Part shown: positions 1 to 6,610 of the stretch, in pieces
How the letters are laid out: every line of letters starts with the position of its first letter
How positions within the stretch are numbered: the stretch's first letter is position 1
Origin: Chloroflexota bacterium
Lineage (GTDB): Bacteria; Chloroflexota; Dehalococcoidia; DSTF01; JACRBR01
Direction: 5' to 3'
DNA length: 8,980 nucleotides
Assembly: GCA_021813085.1 (NCBI GenBank)
Contig: JAKAMA010000069.1
Coordinates: forward strand, 1 to 8,980
Made by a program: the position numbers and the translations under genes
Notes under the pieces: model-generated
Databases searched by the model: none
What the model was told of the DNA's origin: nothing
What the model saw: only the letters and a program-made list of their open reading frames with translations

Positions 1-1
1 C

Positions 2-601
2 ACCAACCGCCACTACACCCACAGCCACATCCACGAGACGCTGGTCGACTTGCTGGCGATCCAGAAGGAGATCCACGCCGGCCTCTTCGCGACGATGGAC
101 GGCACCACCGCCGGCAACGGCCCCGGGCCGCGGATCATGGAGCCCGTGCGCAAGGACGTGATCCTCGCATCGGGCGACCAGGTGGCGATCGACGCCGTGT
201 CCGCGAAGATGATGGGCTTCGACCCCATGCAGATCCAGTACATCCGCCTCGCGCACGACCAGGGCCTCGGCGTCGGCGACCCGCGCGAGATCGAAGTCGT
301 GGGCGACGACATCTCCGCCGAGTCGTGGGGCTTCAAGGTGGGCGCGCACCTGCACAGCATGCTCGGCTACCTGGCGTGGTTCGGGCCGACGAAGTTCCTG
401 CAGAAGATCGTCGTGCGGCCGCCGCTCGTCGCCGGCCCGATCCTCTTCAGCGAGGTCTTCCACGACTACTACCACTGGCCGCTGAAAGAGAAGAAGGTCT
501 ACGAGCGCTGGCGGCGCGAGTCGCCCTGGGGCCACCTCTTCGCGAAGTACCAGGCCGAAGGCGCGCAGGCGCCGAGCACGGCGCCCGTGGCCGCGCGCTG
601 A
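2..601 (+). CDS. DUF362 domain-containing protein, C-terminal part (5' end outside the window)
   Basis: The frame is open from the first bases to a TGA at 599-601, giving 199 residues of a longer protein. Near its start it reads THSHIHETLVDLLAIQ, then MDGTTAGNGPGPR (the GNGPGP at about residues 38-43), then LASGDQVAIDAVSAKMMGFDP and IRLAHDQGLGVGDP. This order, a glycine-rich GNGPGP loop followed by a D-VA-DAV segment and a GLG-GD turn, is what I know from DUF362 proteins. These are often found beside or fused to ferredoxin domains and have no firmly established reaction. No cysteine cluster is visible in this part. The tail (about residues 120-199) is rich in aromatic and basic residues (FHDYYHWP, YERWRRES) and ends in a low-complexity Ala/Pro stretch. 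The gene ends 67 nt before the stop of the convergent nucleotidyltransferase gene. Family assignment is fairly secure; function is unknown. Confidence 0.85.
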   Translation, partial: TNRHYTHSHIHETLVDLLAIQKEIHAGLFATMDGTTAGNGPGPRIMEPVRKDVILASGDQVAIDAVSAKMMGFDPMQIQYIRLAHDQGLGVGDPREIEVVGDDISAESWGFKVGAHLHSMLGYLAWFGPTKFLQKIVVRPPLVAGPILFSEVFHDYYHWPLKEKKVYERWRRESPWGHLFAKYQAEGAQAPSTAPVAAR

Positions 602-668
602 CGCATCGCGCCCGCGCCGCCAGACGGTACGCTTCACTGAGCCACCAACACAGGCGCCCGACCGCACG

Positions 669-1319
669 CTAGGACGAGAGCTCGGACAGCCACGGGTGGC
701 CGACGAGCGAGATCGCGTCCCGGAGCCAGTCGCGCTGCCCGACGCTGAGGTGCGGGAGCAGGGCCAGGAAATCGAGCTTGTCGCGGCGGCGAAGTTCGCC
801 GGCCTTGTAGAAGAGGAGTGCCTCCGGGACCAGCGCCGGGAGCCCCCAGGGCGACTGCCGGACGCATCGACGCAGCGGCATCGTGATGCGCGGTTCGCGA
901 CGGAAGATCCAGTCGCCTTCCGAGCGCTCGACGAGCTGGATGTCGAGGCCGAAGCCCTGCTGCGCGGGCGCGTCCAGCCGGTCCGGCAGGCGGTCGCGTG
1001 CTTCCGGTGAGCGGGCGTGGATGTGGGCGGGCAGGTCGAGCGCACGGCCGGTCCACGGCTCGGATGTATTGCCGGCGACGTTGGGGTCGTGGGCGATCAA
1101 CTGCCAGCCTTCGAGATGCTCGAACAGGAGATCCAGTTCGTCCTGGAAGACGGCGATATCGACGTCGCCGTGATCGCGGGTCGTGCGGCCGAGCCAGGCA
1201 TCAACGGCCCAGCCGCCGCAGATCGACCACGCGCCGCGGTACGCGGCCATGCCGTCGGCGACTCGGGCGAGAGGTTCCGGCACGCGATCGGCCGGTTGGT
1301 GGGAAATACGGGTAGACAA
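669..1319 (-). CDS. Nucleotidyltransferase, aminoglycoside-2''-adenylyltransferase-like family
   Basis: This encodes 216 residues. The N-terminal third has ICGGWAVDAWLGR (GGW at residues 35-37) followed by DHGDVDIAVF, with the DVD acidic pair at D52 and D54. This is the nucleotide/metal-binding core of the pol-beta-like nucleotidyltransferase fold in its GGWA...HxDVD variant. Later come GLDIQLVE, a likely third acidic strand, then EPRITMPLR, a PEALLFYKAGELRRRDKLDF segment and a GHPWLSEL end. All are typical of small proteins annotated as aminoglycoside-2''-adenylyltransferase-like or simply nucleotidyltransferase. The family would transfer AMP to a small acceptor; the acceptor cannot be read from sequence, and drug resistance should not be assumed. 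The frame stays open upstream to a TTG at 1391, but I prefer the TTG at 1319 because AAGGAG sits 6 nt before it and the extra 24 residues (Arg/Gly-rich) do not resemble family N termini. The gene is monocistronic, divergent from the surface protein gene and convergent with DUF362. Confidence 0.82.
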   Translation of the reverse strand: MSTRISHQPADRVPEPLARVADGMAAYRGAWSICGGWAVDAWLGRTTRDHGDVDIAVFQDELDLLFEHLEGWQLIAHDPNVAGNTSEPWTGRALDLPAHIHARSPEARDRLPDRLDAPAQQGFGLDIQLVERSEGDWIFRREPRITMPLRRCVRQSPWGLPALVPEALLFYKAGELRRRDKLDFLALLPHLSVGQRDWLRDAISLVGHPWLSELSS

Positions 1320-1325
1320 GATCTG

Positions 1326-1331
1326 CTCCTT
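1326..1331 (-). promoter_or_regulatory. Shine-Dalgarno AAGGAG deciding a TTG start
   Basis: Read on the minus strand, AAGGAG is followed by the 6-nt spacer CAGATC and the TTG at 1319-1317. This near-perfect ribosome binding site is the reason for choosing TTG 1319 over the in-frame TTG at 1391. It places all earlier minus-strand sequence in an untranslated leader, apart from the mini-ORF. Confidence 0.75.
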
Positions 1332-1390
1332 GAGGGCGACGCCGCGCCCACGGCCGGAGCCGGCGCGGGACGGCGCGATACGAAGCGACA

Positions 1391-1440
1391 ATCGGGCAGG
1401 AGCGCACCCGATGCCGGGCGGAGGTTGGCCTGGTCAGGCC
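1391..1440 (-). other. Leader hairpins, two of them mutually exclusive
   Basis: Three inverted repeats lie between the mini-ORF and the nucleotidyltransferase ribosome site. GGCCTGACCAGGCC (1440-1427) folds as a 5-6 bp stem with the mini-ORF stop codon in it. CCCG-GCAT-CGGG (1418-1407) forms a 4-bp stem. ATCGGG-10 nt-CCCGAT (1412-1391) forms a perfect 6-bp stem. The last two share the CGGG strand (1410-1407) and so cannot form together. That is the arrangement expected of an attenuator, but in such GC-rich DNA short stems also arise by chance. There is no U-run, so a simple intrinsic terminator is not supported. Confidence 0.35.
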
Positions 1441-1481
1441 GCCCGGATCCCGGGGCGCGGTAGGGGAGCTGGTGTCCTCAT
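1434..1481 (-). CDS. Possible 15-residue leader peptide, proline-alternating
   Basis: An ATG at 1481 has AAGGGAG (1496-1490) placed 8 nt before it. It opens a 15-codon frame, MRTPAPLPRPGIRAA, that stops at TGA 1436-1434. Prolines occupy residues 4, 6, 8 and 10. The frame begins about 30 nt after the start point predicted from the extended -10 promoter and ends 114 nt before the nucleotidyltransferase TTG, in a different frame from it. Its position, good ribosome site and alternating prolines fit a regulatory leader peptide. Nothing else supports expression, and a chance short frame remains possible. Confidence 0.35.
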   Translation of the reverse strand: MRTPAPLPRPGIRAA

Positions 1482-1517
1482 TGGTGGATCTCCCTTCGCG
1501 ACGAACACGTTGTGCGG

Positions 1518-1526
1518 AGTATAGCA
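1518..1526 (-). promoter_or_regulatory. Extended -10 promoter for the nucleotidyltransferase transcript
   Basis: On the minus strand the sequence reads TGCTATACT, that is a TGn extension followed by TATACT (5 of 6 to TATAAT). The hexamer 17 nt upstream (GGCACG) does not resemble a -35 box, which is acceptable for extended -10 promoters. The predicted transcript starts near 1511 and has a leader of about 190 nt before the TTG at 1319. Confidence 0.5.
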
Positions 1527-1596
1527 CCGGAGCAGACAGGCGTGCCCGGTTCGGGGTTCAGTTCAAGCGGACCCATCTACAACGCGACCGCACAGG

Positions 1597-1625
1597 TTGA
1601 CAGCGTGGCGACAGCTAACTAACAT
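1597..1625 (+). promoter_or_regulatory. Sigma-70-type promoter for the surface protein gene
   Basis: TTGACA (1597-1602) is a perfect -35 box. It is followed by a spacer of exactly 17 nt and TAACAT (1620-1625), 4 of 6 to the -10 consensus, in a locally AT-rich patch of an otherwise very GC-rich region. Transcription would begin near 1632, giving a leader of about 230 nt before the ATG at 1862. Confidence 0.6.
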
Positions 1626-1631
1626 AAGCGT

Positions 1632-1861
1632 CGCCGGTCACCCCCGCCGCGCAGTAGTCATGGACGCCCGCCGAACGCGAGTGCGGAGACGTGTGCCCAC
1701 GGCATCGCGGCTGACCGGCGGGGGAGCGCGCCGGTGGGCCGGCAGGGGCAGGCCGGCCGAGGGGGAGCAGGGAGAGGAGCGCGTGCGCGCCTGTCGCGTC
1801 ATCCCGGCTCGTGTCCTGGGCCTCCCGGGCGCGGCCTCAGCATCGTCTCCTCTGAAGCGTC
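1632..1861 (+). other. Long GC-rich 5' leader of the surface protein gene, with possible upstream ORF
   Basis: This stretch holds no convincing full gene. It contains repeated GCCGG/CCGGC blocks (about 1710-1756) able to form several alternative stems. A GTG at 1783 preceded by AGGGAGAGGAG (1769-1779) opens a 28-codon frame (MRACRVIPARVLGLPG...) that stops at TGA 1867-1869, so its stop overlaps the ATG at 1862. The main ATG itself has only a weak GAAG before it. Translational coupling through this frame is therefore conceivable, but it is unproven. An open frame from 1597 contains the same stretch and has a composition that does not look like a protein. Confidence 0.35.
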
Positions 1862-4800
1862 ATGCGTGACAGGCGCCGCAAGCAGATCGCGGTGGCAGCC
1901 GCGGCTGTGGCGACGCTGCTGACGCTGGCGCTGGCCTTTGGCTTTCCGAATGCCTCGTTCCCGATCCTCGGCGCGATCTTTGGCTCCGGCACGCCGACCG
2001 CGACGGCCGTCCCGCCACCGGGCACCGCGACGCCAACGCCGGTGGCGACGACCACGCCGACGCCCAGCGCCACGCCCTCGGCCACGTCTACTGCGACCGC
2101 AACGCTGACGCCGGCGCCGAGCGCCACCGCGGCGGTGACCGCGACGCCGACGCTGGCCGCCGCGAAGCTCGCGTTCCTCACCGCGCCCGTCAGCGGCGTC
2201 GCTTCCGCCAGCGCAAACCTCGGCCCGCTCACGGTCCAGATGCAGGACGCCGCGGGCGGGCCCGTCACGGCAGCGGCGGCGACGACGCTGAGCCTGGGCA
2301 GCAATTCTGCGGGCACGGCGGTCTTCGCGACGAGCCCGAACGGGACGCCGACGGCATCGCTGACGATCGCGGCCGGCCAGAGCAGCGCCAGCTTCTACTA
2401 CGGCGACACGGCGGCCGGCACGCCGCTGCTTACCGTCTCGCTCGCCGGCGTGACGCCGGCCACCCAGCAGGAGACGATCACGGGCGGCGCGGCGACGCAG
2501 ACGCTCGTCGTCCTCCCCGGCGAATCGCTCCAGCCGGGTGTTGGGGTCCAGGGCCGCGCGCTGTCGCACCTGCCTGGCTCGTCATTCTCGGTGAGCGTGT
2601 ACGCTACGGACGCCTTCGGGAACCTCGACGCGTCGCAGACGCAGACGGTGTCGCTGACCGCGAGCGACGCCGCGGCGACGGTCGGAGCTCCGCACGCGCT
2701 CGCCGGCGGCACGGCGACGTTCAGTGTCAGCGACCCGACGGCCGGCTACTGGCAACTGACGCCCGCCGGCGGCCCCGGCACGCAGGTGCCGTCGCACTTC
2801 TACTACGTCAGCCTCGCCATCAGCACGGTCGCCGGCAACGGGCTCTACGGCAACACGGGCGACGGCGGGCCCGCGACGCAGGCCGCGATCGGCGCGCCGT
2901 TCAGCATCGTCACAGACAGCGCGGGCAACTACTACGTCTCGTCCGTCGCGTCTCCCGTCGTGCGGAAGGTGACGCCCGGCGGCGTCATCACGACGTTTGC
3001 CGGCGGCGGCGCCGGCTGTCCGCAGCAGACGGACACCGTCGGCGACGGCTGCCCGGCCACGAGCGCGAGCCTCGCCGGCCTGCTCGGCCTCGCCATCGGC
3101 GGCGGCGACCGGCTCTACATCGCCGACCAGTTCCATCAGCGCGTGCGGATGGTCGACCCCGCCAGCGGCGTGATCACCACCGTCGCCGGCAACGGGTCCG
3201 TCGGCTACACCGGCGACGGCGGTCCGGCGACGCAGGCGACGCTCAACTATCCGGTGGCCGTCACGGTCGACGGCGCCGGCAACCTGTACATCGCCGACAA
3301 GAACAACCACGTCGTGCGCGCGGTGAACGCCGCCACCGGTGTCATCCGCACCTTCGCCGGGACCGGCGCCAGCGGGTACAGCGGCGACGGCGGTCCGGCG
3401 ACGGCCGCAGCACTGATCAGCCCGGCCGGCCTGGCCGTCTCCACCGCTGGCGACGTCTACATCGCCGACCTGACAGCGAGTGTGGTCCGCCGGGTGAGCG
3501 GCGGCATCATCACGACCTTCGCCGGCACCGGCATCTACGGTTTCAGCGGCGACGGGGGCCCGGCGAGCGCGGCGCAGCTCGCCAGCCCGTACGGCCTGTC
3601 GTTCGACGGCGCGGGCGGCCTCTTCATCGCGGATTCCAACAACAACCGCATCCGCCGCGTCGCGCCGGGCGGCACGATCCTCACGGCCGCCGGCTCCGGC
3701 ACGACCGCGTTCAGCGGCGACGGCGGCCCGGCGAACGACGCCGGCGTCAGTCAGCCCTTCCAGGCGGCCGTGCTGCCCAGCGGCATGATGGTGTTCAGCG
3801 ACTACAACCACAACCGCGTTCGCGCCGTCGGCGGCTGGACCGCGCCGGCGGCCCTGCCGACCCCGACCGCGACGCCGACGCCGACGCCCTGCGCGTCCTG
3901 CCCGACAAGCACACCGACGCCGACCGCGACGAACACCGCCGTGCCCATCGCCACCAGCACTGCGAGCAGCACCGCGACGGCCACGCCGTGCGCGGGGGCC
4001 TGCCCGACCACGACGCCGACGCCGCTGCCGACCGCGACGAATACGCCGCCACCCACCGCGACGAGCACGCCGGTGCCCACGGCGACCAGCACGCCGACCG
4101 CAACGGCGACCAACACCGCGGTCCCGACCGCGACCAGCACGCCAACGCCGACGCCGTGCGCGGGCCCCTGCCCGACCGCCACGCCGACGCCATCAGCGAC
4201 CGCAACCAGCACCCCCGTCGCGACGGCGACCAACACGGCGGTGCCCCCGCCGACCGCGACGAGCACCGCCGTCGCGACGGCGACCAGCACACCGGTGCCC
4301 CCGCCGACCGCCACGAGCACCCCCGTCGCGACGGCGACCAGCACGCCGGTGCCTCCGCCGACCGCCACGAGCACCGCCGTGCCGACGGCCACCAGCACAC
4401 CGACGCCGACGCCGTGCGCCGGCCCCTGCCCGACCGCCACGCCGCCACCCGCACCGGTCCTCGCCAACGCGGCGAGCGGCGGTACGACCACCACCGTGCA
4501 GGGGACGCTCGCGGCGGCGCCGAGTACCACCTACACGGTAAGCCTCTACTCGAACACCGCCTGCAGCCCATCGGGCGCCGTCCTGCTGGGCTCGGTCAGC
4601 GCGGCGACGGACGCCGCGGGGAACGCGAACTTCGTCCAGTTGCTCAACGCCTTCGTCCCGGCGGGGCAATTCGTCATGGGGACGGCCGCCAGCACCGGCC
4701 CGCCGTCGGGGTTCTCGGCGTGCGCGACCGTCGTCACGCGCGCGTGCACCGATGACAGCGACTGCGACGGCTACACGGACGCGCAGGAAATCGCGCTCGG

Positions 4801-5026
4801 CACGAACCCGTTCAGCTACTGTCAGATCATGCGCGCGGACGTGAACGGCGATGGAGTGGTGAACATTTTCGACCTGAGCACGGTCGCCGGTGTGTACGGT
4901 CAGACGGTGCCGCCCGCGCCCCCGCGCGACGACCAGGGGCCGCCGCCGTTCGACGGCGTGATCAACATTTTCGACCTGTCAAAGATCGCATCCGCCTACG
5001 GCAAGACCGTCTCGCAGTGTCCGTAA
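1862..5026 (+). CDS. Exported NHL-repeat surface protein with Thr-Pro linkers and a dockerin-like C terminus
   Basis: The protein has 1054 residues. Residues 1-8 are basic and 9-28 hydrophobic, forming a signal peptide or anchor. Residues 44-98 are a Thr-Pro/Ala linker. Residues 102-207 look like a bacterial Ig-like domain ([29 protein letters not shown]), with a second beta domain at about 212-315. Residues 319-658 hold six NHL-type repeats, most carrying GDGGPA followed by a GNLYIADxxNxxVR strand; repeat 2 has GDGCPA. The count fits a six-bladed propeller. Residues 663-865 are a Thr-Pro linker with cysteine pairs at 677/680, 710/714, 766/770 and 852/856. A beta domain (866-960) follows. [20 protein letters not shown] (963-982) is TSP3-like. 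[14 protein letters not shown] (993-1006) is a calcium-loop dockerin half, and [18 protein letters not shown] (1030-1047) is a second half lacking the first loop ligands. No catalytic motif is seen. The likely role is extracellular adhesion, scaffolding or ligand binding. A stop codon just upstream (1853-1855) limits the start to 1862. Confidence 0.85.
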   Translation: MRDRRRKQIAVAAAAVATLLTLALAFGFPNASFPILGAIFGSGTPTATAVPPPGTATPTPVATTTPTPSATPSATSTATATLTPAPSATAAVTATPTLAAAKLAFLTAPVSGVASASANLGPLTVQMQDAAGGPVTAAAATTLSLGSNSAGTAVFATSPNGTPTASLTIAAGQSSASFYYGDTAAGTPLLTVSLAGVTPATQQETITGGAATQTLVVLPGESLQPGVGVQGRALSHLPGSSFSVSVYATDAFGNLDASQTQTVSLTASDAAATVGAPHALAGGTATFSVSDPTAGYWQLTPAGGPGTQVPSHFYYVSLAISTVAGNGLYGNTGDGGPATQAAIGAPFSIVTDSAGNYYVSSVASPVVRKVTPGGVITTFAGGGAGCPQQTDTVGDGCPATSASLAGLLGLAIGGGDRLYIADQFHQRVRMVDPASGVITTVAGNGSVGYTGDGGPATQATLNYPVAVTVDGAGNLYIADKNNHVVRAVNAATGVIRTFAGTGASGYSGDGGPATAAALISPAGLAVSTAGDVYIADLTASVVRRVSGGIITTFAGTGIYGFSGDGGPASAAQLASPYGLSFDGAGGLFIADSNNNRIRRVAPGGTILTAAGSGTTAFSGDGGPANDAGVSQPFQAAVLPSGMMVFSDYNHNRVRAVGGWTAPAALPTPTATPTPTPCASCPTSTPTPTATNTAVPIATSTASSTATATPCAGACPTTTPTPLPTATNTPPPTATSTPVPTATSTPTATATNTAVPTATSTPTPTPCAGPCPTATPTPSATATSTPVATATNTAVPPPTATSTAVATATSTPVPPPTATSTPVATATSTPVPPPTATSTAVPTATSTPTPTPCAGPCPTATPPPAPVLANAASGGTTTTVQGTLAAAPSTTYTVSLYSNTACSPSGAVLLGSVSAATDAAGNANFVQLLNAFVPAGQFVMGTAASTGPPSGFSACATVVTRACTDDSDCDGYTDAQEIALGTNPFSYCQIMRADVNGDGVVNIFDLSTVAGVYGQTVPPAPPRDDQGPPPFDGVINIFDLSKIASAYGKTVSQCP
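3854..4447 (+). repeat. Thr-Pro-rich low-complexity coding region with cysteine cassettes
   Basis: About 200 codons are built from variants of TATSTPVP and TPTPTP, using mostly ACG/ACC, CCG/CCC and GCG/GCC. Four short cassettes interrupt it: CASC once, then CAGAC, CAGPC and CAGPC, each followed by PT. Such stretches usually act as extended, often glycosylated, wall-spanning linkers. The regular cysteine pairs suggest disulfide clasps in an exported protein. The low complexity also explains the long artefactual reading frames on the opposite strand here. Confidence 0.8.
4214..4375 (+). repeat. Three tandem 54-bp in-frame repeats
   Basis: Units at 4214-4267, 4268-4321 and 4322-4375 each encode an 18-residue block of the form [18 protein letters not shown] (residues 785-838). 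Units 2 and 3 differ at 3 of 54 bases, and units 1 and 3 at 4. This near-identity at DNA level indicates recent duplication by slippage or unequal recombination. It makes copy number likely to vary between strains and prone to collapse in assembly. Confidence 0.85.
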
Positions 5027-5047
5027 CCATCGCAGGAGCGACGCGGC

Positions 5048-5063
5048 GGTGCGCGCACCTTAT
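5048..5063 (+). terminator. Weak candidate terminator after the surface protein gene
   Basis: GGTGCGCGCACC (5048-5059) is a perfect 12-nt dyad followed by TTAT, starting 21 nt after the TAA at 5024-5026. The stem is short and the T-run poor, so it may be a chance palindrome in GC-rich DNA. Confidence 0.2.
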
Positions 5064-5125
5064 CCGGCGCCGCTTCGCGCGTGGGCTGGTCGCGCCTGCC
5101 ACGCCCCGTATGCCACCGTGAGGGC

Positions 5126-6498
5126 ATGCAGTTCCGAGGCGGAGGCGGCGGTGGCACGGGGGCCGGACACGCGCTCTTCGCGGAGCGGCAGCGTCCGCGC
5201 GCCAGCTCGATCGCGATCCTGAAGCGCGTCGCCGGCGTCTTCGGCCCCTACCGCACCGCCGTCGTGGTCCTGCTCGTGACGGTGACGGCCTCCGCGCTCG
5301 TCGGCCTGGCGCCGTCGCTGCTCTTCGCCCGCATCATCGACAACGTCACGGGCAAGCGCGATGTCAGCCTCGTCGACCGCGACGCGCTGCTGATCTTCCT
5401 CGCCGTCCTCGCGGGAGCGATGCTCAGCGTCCTGCAGTCGTACCTCAACAACCGCGTCGGCCAGGGCGTGATGTACGACCTGCGCAACCGCCTGTACGCG
5501 CACCTGCAGACGATGTCGCTGCGCTGGTTCACCTCCACGCGCAGCGGCGAGATCCTGTCGCGTCTCAACAACGACGTTGGCGGCATCCAGGATGCGGTGA
5601 CGGGGAGCTTCACGAGCCGAGATCGCGGACGCCCCGGACGCGCGCCCGCTCGAGCACGTCGCCGGGCGTGTGACCTACGAGCGCGTGAGCTTTTCGTACG
5701 CGGACGAGATCCCGGCACTCAGTGAGATCTCGATCGACATCGCGCCCGGGCGGGTCGCCGCGCTCGTCGGGCCGTCGGGCGCCGGCAAGACGACGCTCGC
5801 CTACCTCCTGCCGCGCCTCTACGATGCCAGTTCCGGGCGCGTCCTGATCGATGGCCGCGACATCCGCCAGGTGACGCTCGCGTCGCTGAGCAGCGCCGTC
5901 GGCGTCGTAACGCAGGATGCCTATCTGTTTCACGCCTCGATCCGCGACAACATCCGCTACGCGCGGCCGGACGCCCGGACGACGCCGTGCATGCCGCGGC
6001 GCGCGCCGCTTACATCCACGAGTTCGTCGATGGCCTCCCGCACGGTTACGACACGATCGTCGGCGAGCGCGGTTATCGCCTCTCGGGCGGGGAGAAGCAG
6101 CGCGTCGCTATCGCCCGCGCGGTGCTCAAGGACCCGCCGATCCTGATCCTCGATGAGGCCACGTCGTCGCGCGCGGGCGCACGACGCTGATCATCGCGCA
6201 CCGGCTCAGCACGGTGCTGCAGGCGGACGTGATCTTCGTCCTCGACCACGGGCGGATCGTCGAGCAGGGGAAGCACGCCGAGCTGCTGGCGCGGGGCGGG
6301 CGCTACGCGTCGCTGTATCGCCAGCAGTTCGAGCCCGGGCGCGCGCGTCCGGCGCCCGAGCGCGCGCCGGACGAGGAAGCGCTCGACGGCGGTGCGGGCC
6401 TCGCCGCACTCGTCGGCCCGCCGTCCGTGCGGATGCCCGCCGACGCCTGGCTCCCGGGCGACCCGCTGCCCGAGCCCGAGCAGCTCGCCGACCGATAG
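5126..6498 (+). pseudogene. Half-size ABC exporter (permease-ATPase), broken by three lesions
   Basis: The recognisable product is a type IV (ABCB-like) exporter subunit, spread over three frames. From ATG 5126, a Gly-rich N terminus leads to TM1 (about residues 43-66), TM2 (86-108) and SGEILSRLNNDVGGIQDAVTG. Near 5614-5620 this jumps to another frame reading AEIADAPDARPLEHVAGRVTYE, so TM3-6, roughly 150-200 residues judged from family architecture, are absent. The ATPase part then has Walker [10 protein letters not shown] (5769-5795) and the Q-loop VVTQD (about 5904). Near 5973-5977 one base is missing (GCC-CG-GAC) and the sense moves frame to [16 protein letters not shown], the signature LSGGEKQ (6080-6100) and Walker [10 protein letters not shown] (6140-6166). 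At about 6167-6175 the D-loop SALD and following helix are lost and the third frame resumes at [12 protein letters not shown], with the H-loop His at 6199. The tail ends at TAG 6496-6498. No single frame can give a working transporter. Assembly error is the main alternative. The start is uncertain because there is no good ribosome site. Confidence 0.8.
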
Positions 6499-6512
6499 GC
6501 GTGCCCGTCACG

Positions 6513-6530
6513 GGCGCGGGGTCCCGCGCC
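6513..6530 (+). other. Strong GC hairpin between ABC remnant and YihY gene
   Basis: GGCGCGGG-GT-CCCGCGCC is a perfect 8-bp inverted repeat (effectively a 7-bp stem with a 4-nt loop), 14 nt after the TAG that ends the exporter. There is no following T-run, so it may be a Rho-assisted or imperfect terminator, or an RNA-stabilising stem. Confidence 0.35.
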
Positions 6531-6595
6531 TGGTCAGCGGCGCCGGGCGCTCACCCGGCCGCCCCTTTCCCGGCGCGTCTGTCCGCCTGAACGTC

Positions 6596-6601
6596 TACAA
6601 T
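6596..6601 (+). promoter_or_regulatory. Possible -10 box just before the YihY gene
   Basis: TACAAT (5 of 6 to TATAAT) ends 9 nt before the proposed TTG start at 6611. No -35-like hexamer is found at 16-18 nt upstream. If real, the transcript would be almost leaderless. Confidence 0.25.
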
Positions 6602-6610
6602 GATCGCGGA

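Noticed and set aside
1391..1511. A T-box or known riboswitch in the nucleotidyltransferase leader
   Set aside because: I found no T-box AGGGTGGnACCGCG element and no conserved riboswitch core that I recognise; only short GC stems are present.
1201..1527. A 108-codon minus-strand frame covering the nucleotidyltransferase leader and N terminus
   Set aside because: It overlaps the well-supported nucleotidyltransferase in another frame, is Arg/Pro-rich, and its start lies within or upstream of the predicted -10 box.
1597..1869. A 90-codon plus frame starting at the TTG of TTGACA
   Set aside because: The TTG is better explained as the -35 box. The product is Arg/Gly-rich with no features. Only its last 28 codons have a plausible ribosome site and are noted as a possible upstream ORF.
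2582..3811. A 409-codon open frame on the minus strand opposite the NHL repeats
   Set aside because: It is a GC-bias shadow. Its product is Arg/Ala/Asp low-complexity sequence, while the plus strand shows six recognisable NHL repeats.
3854..4447. CRISPR-like appearance of the repeat region
   Set aside because: The repeats are in-frame Thr-Pro codons with no spacers of unique sequence, and there is no cas gene nearby.
3795..4571. Long minus-strand frames (242-258 codons) opposite the Thr-Pro stalk, one with repeated VLVAVG blocks
   Set aside because: They mirror the repetitive Thr-Pro codons on the plus strand. The hydrophobic repeats are an artefact of the complement of ACG/ACC/GCG, not a membrane protein.
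5614..6175. Programmed frameshifting as an explanation for the exporter frame changes
   Set aside because: No slippery heptamer is seen at the junctions, and two of the three breaks remove conserved protein segments, which recoding cannot restore.
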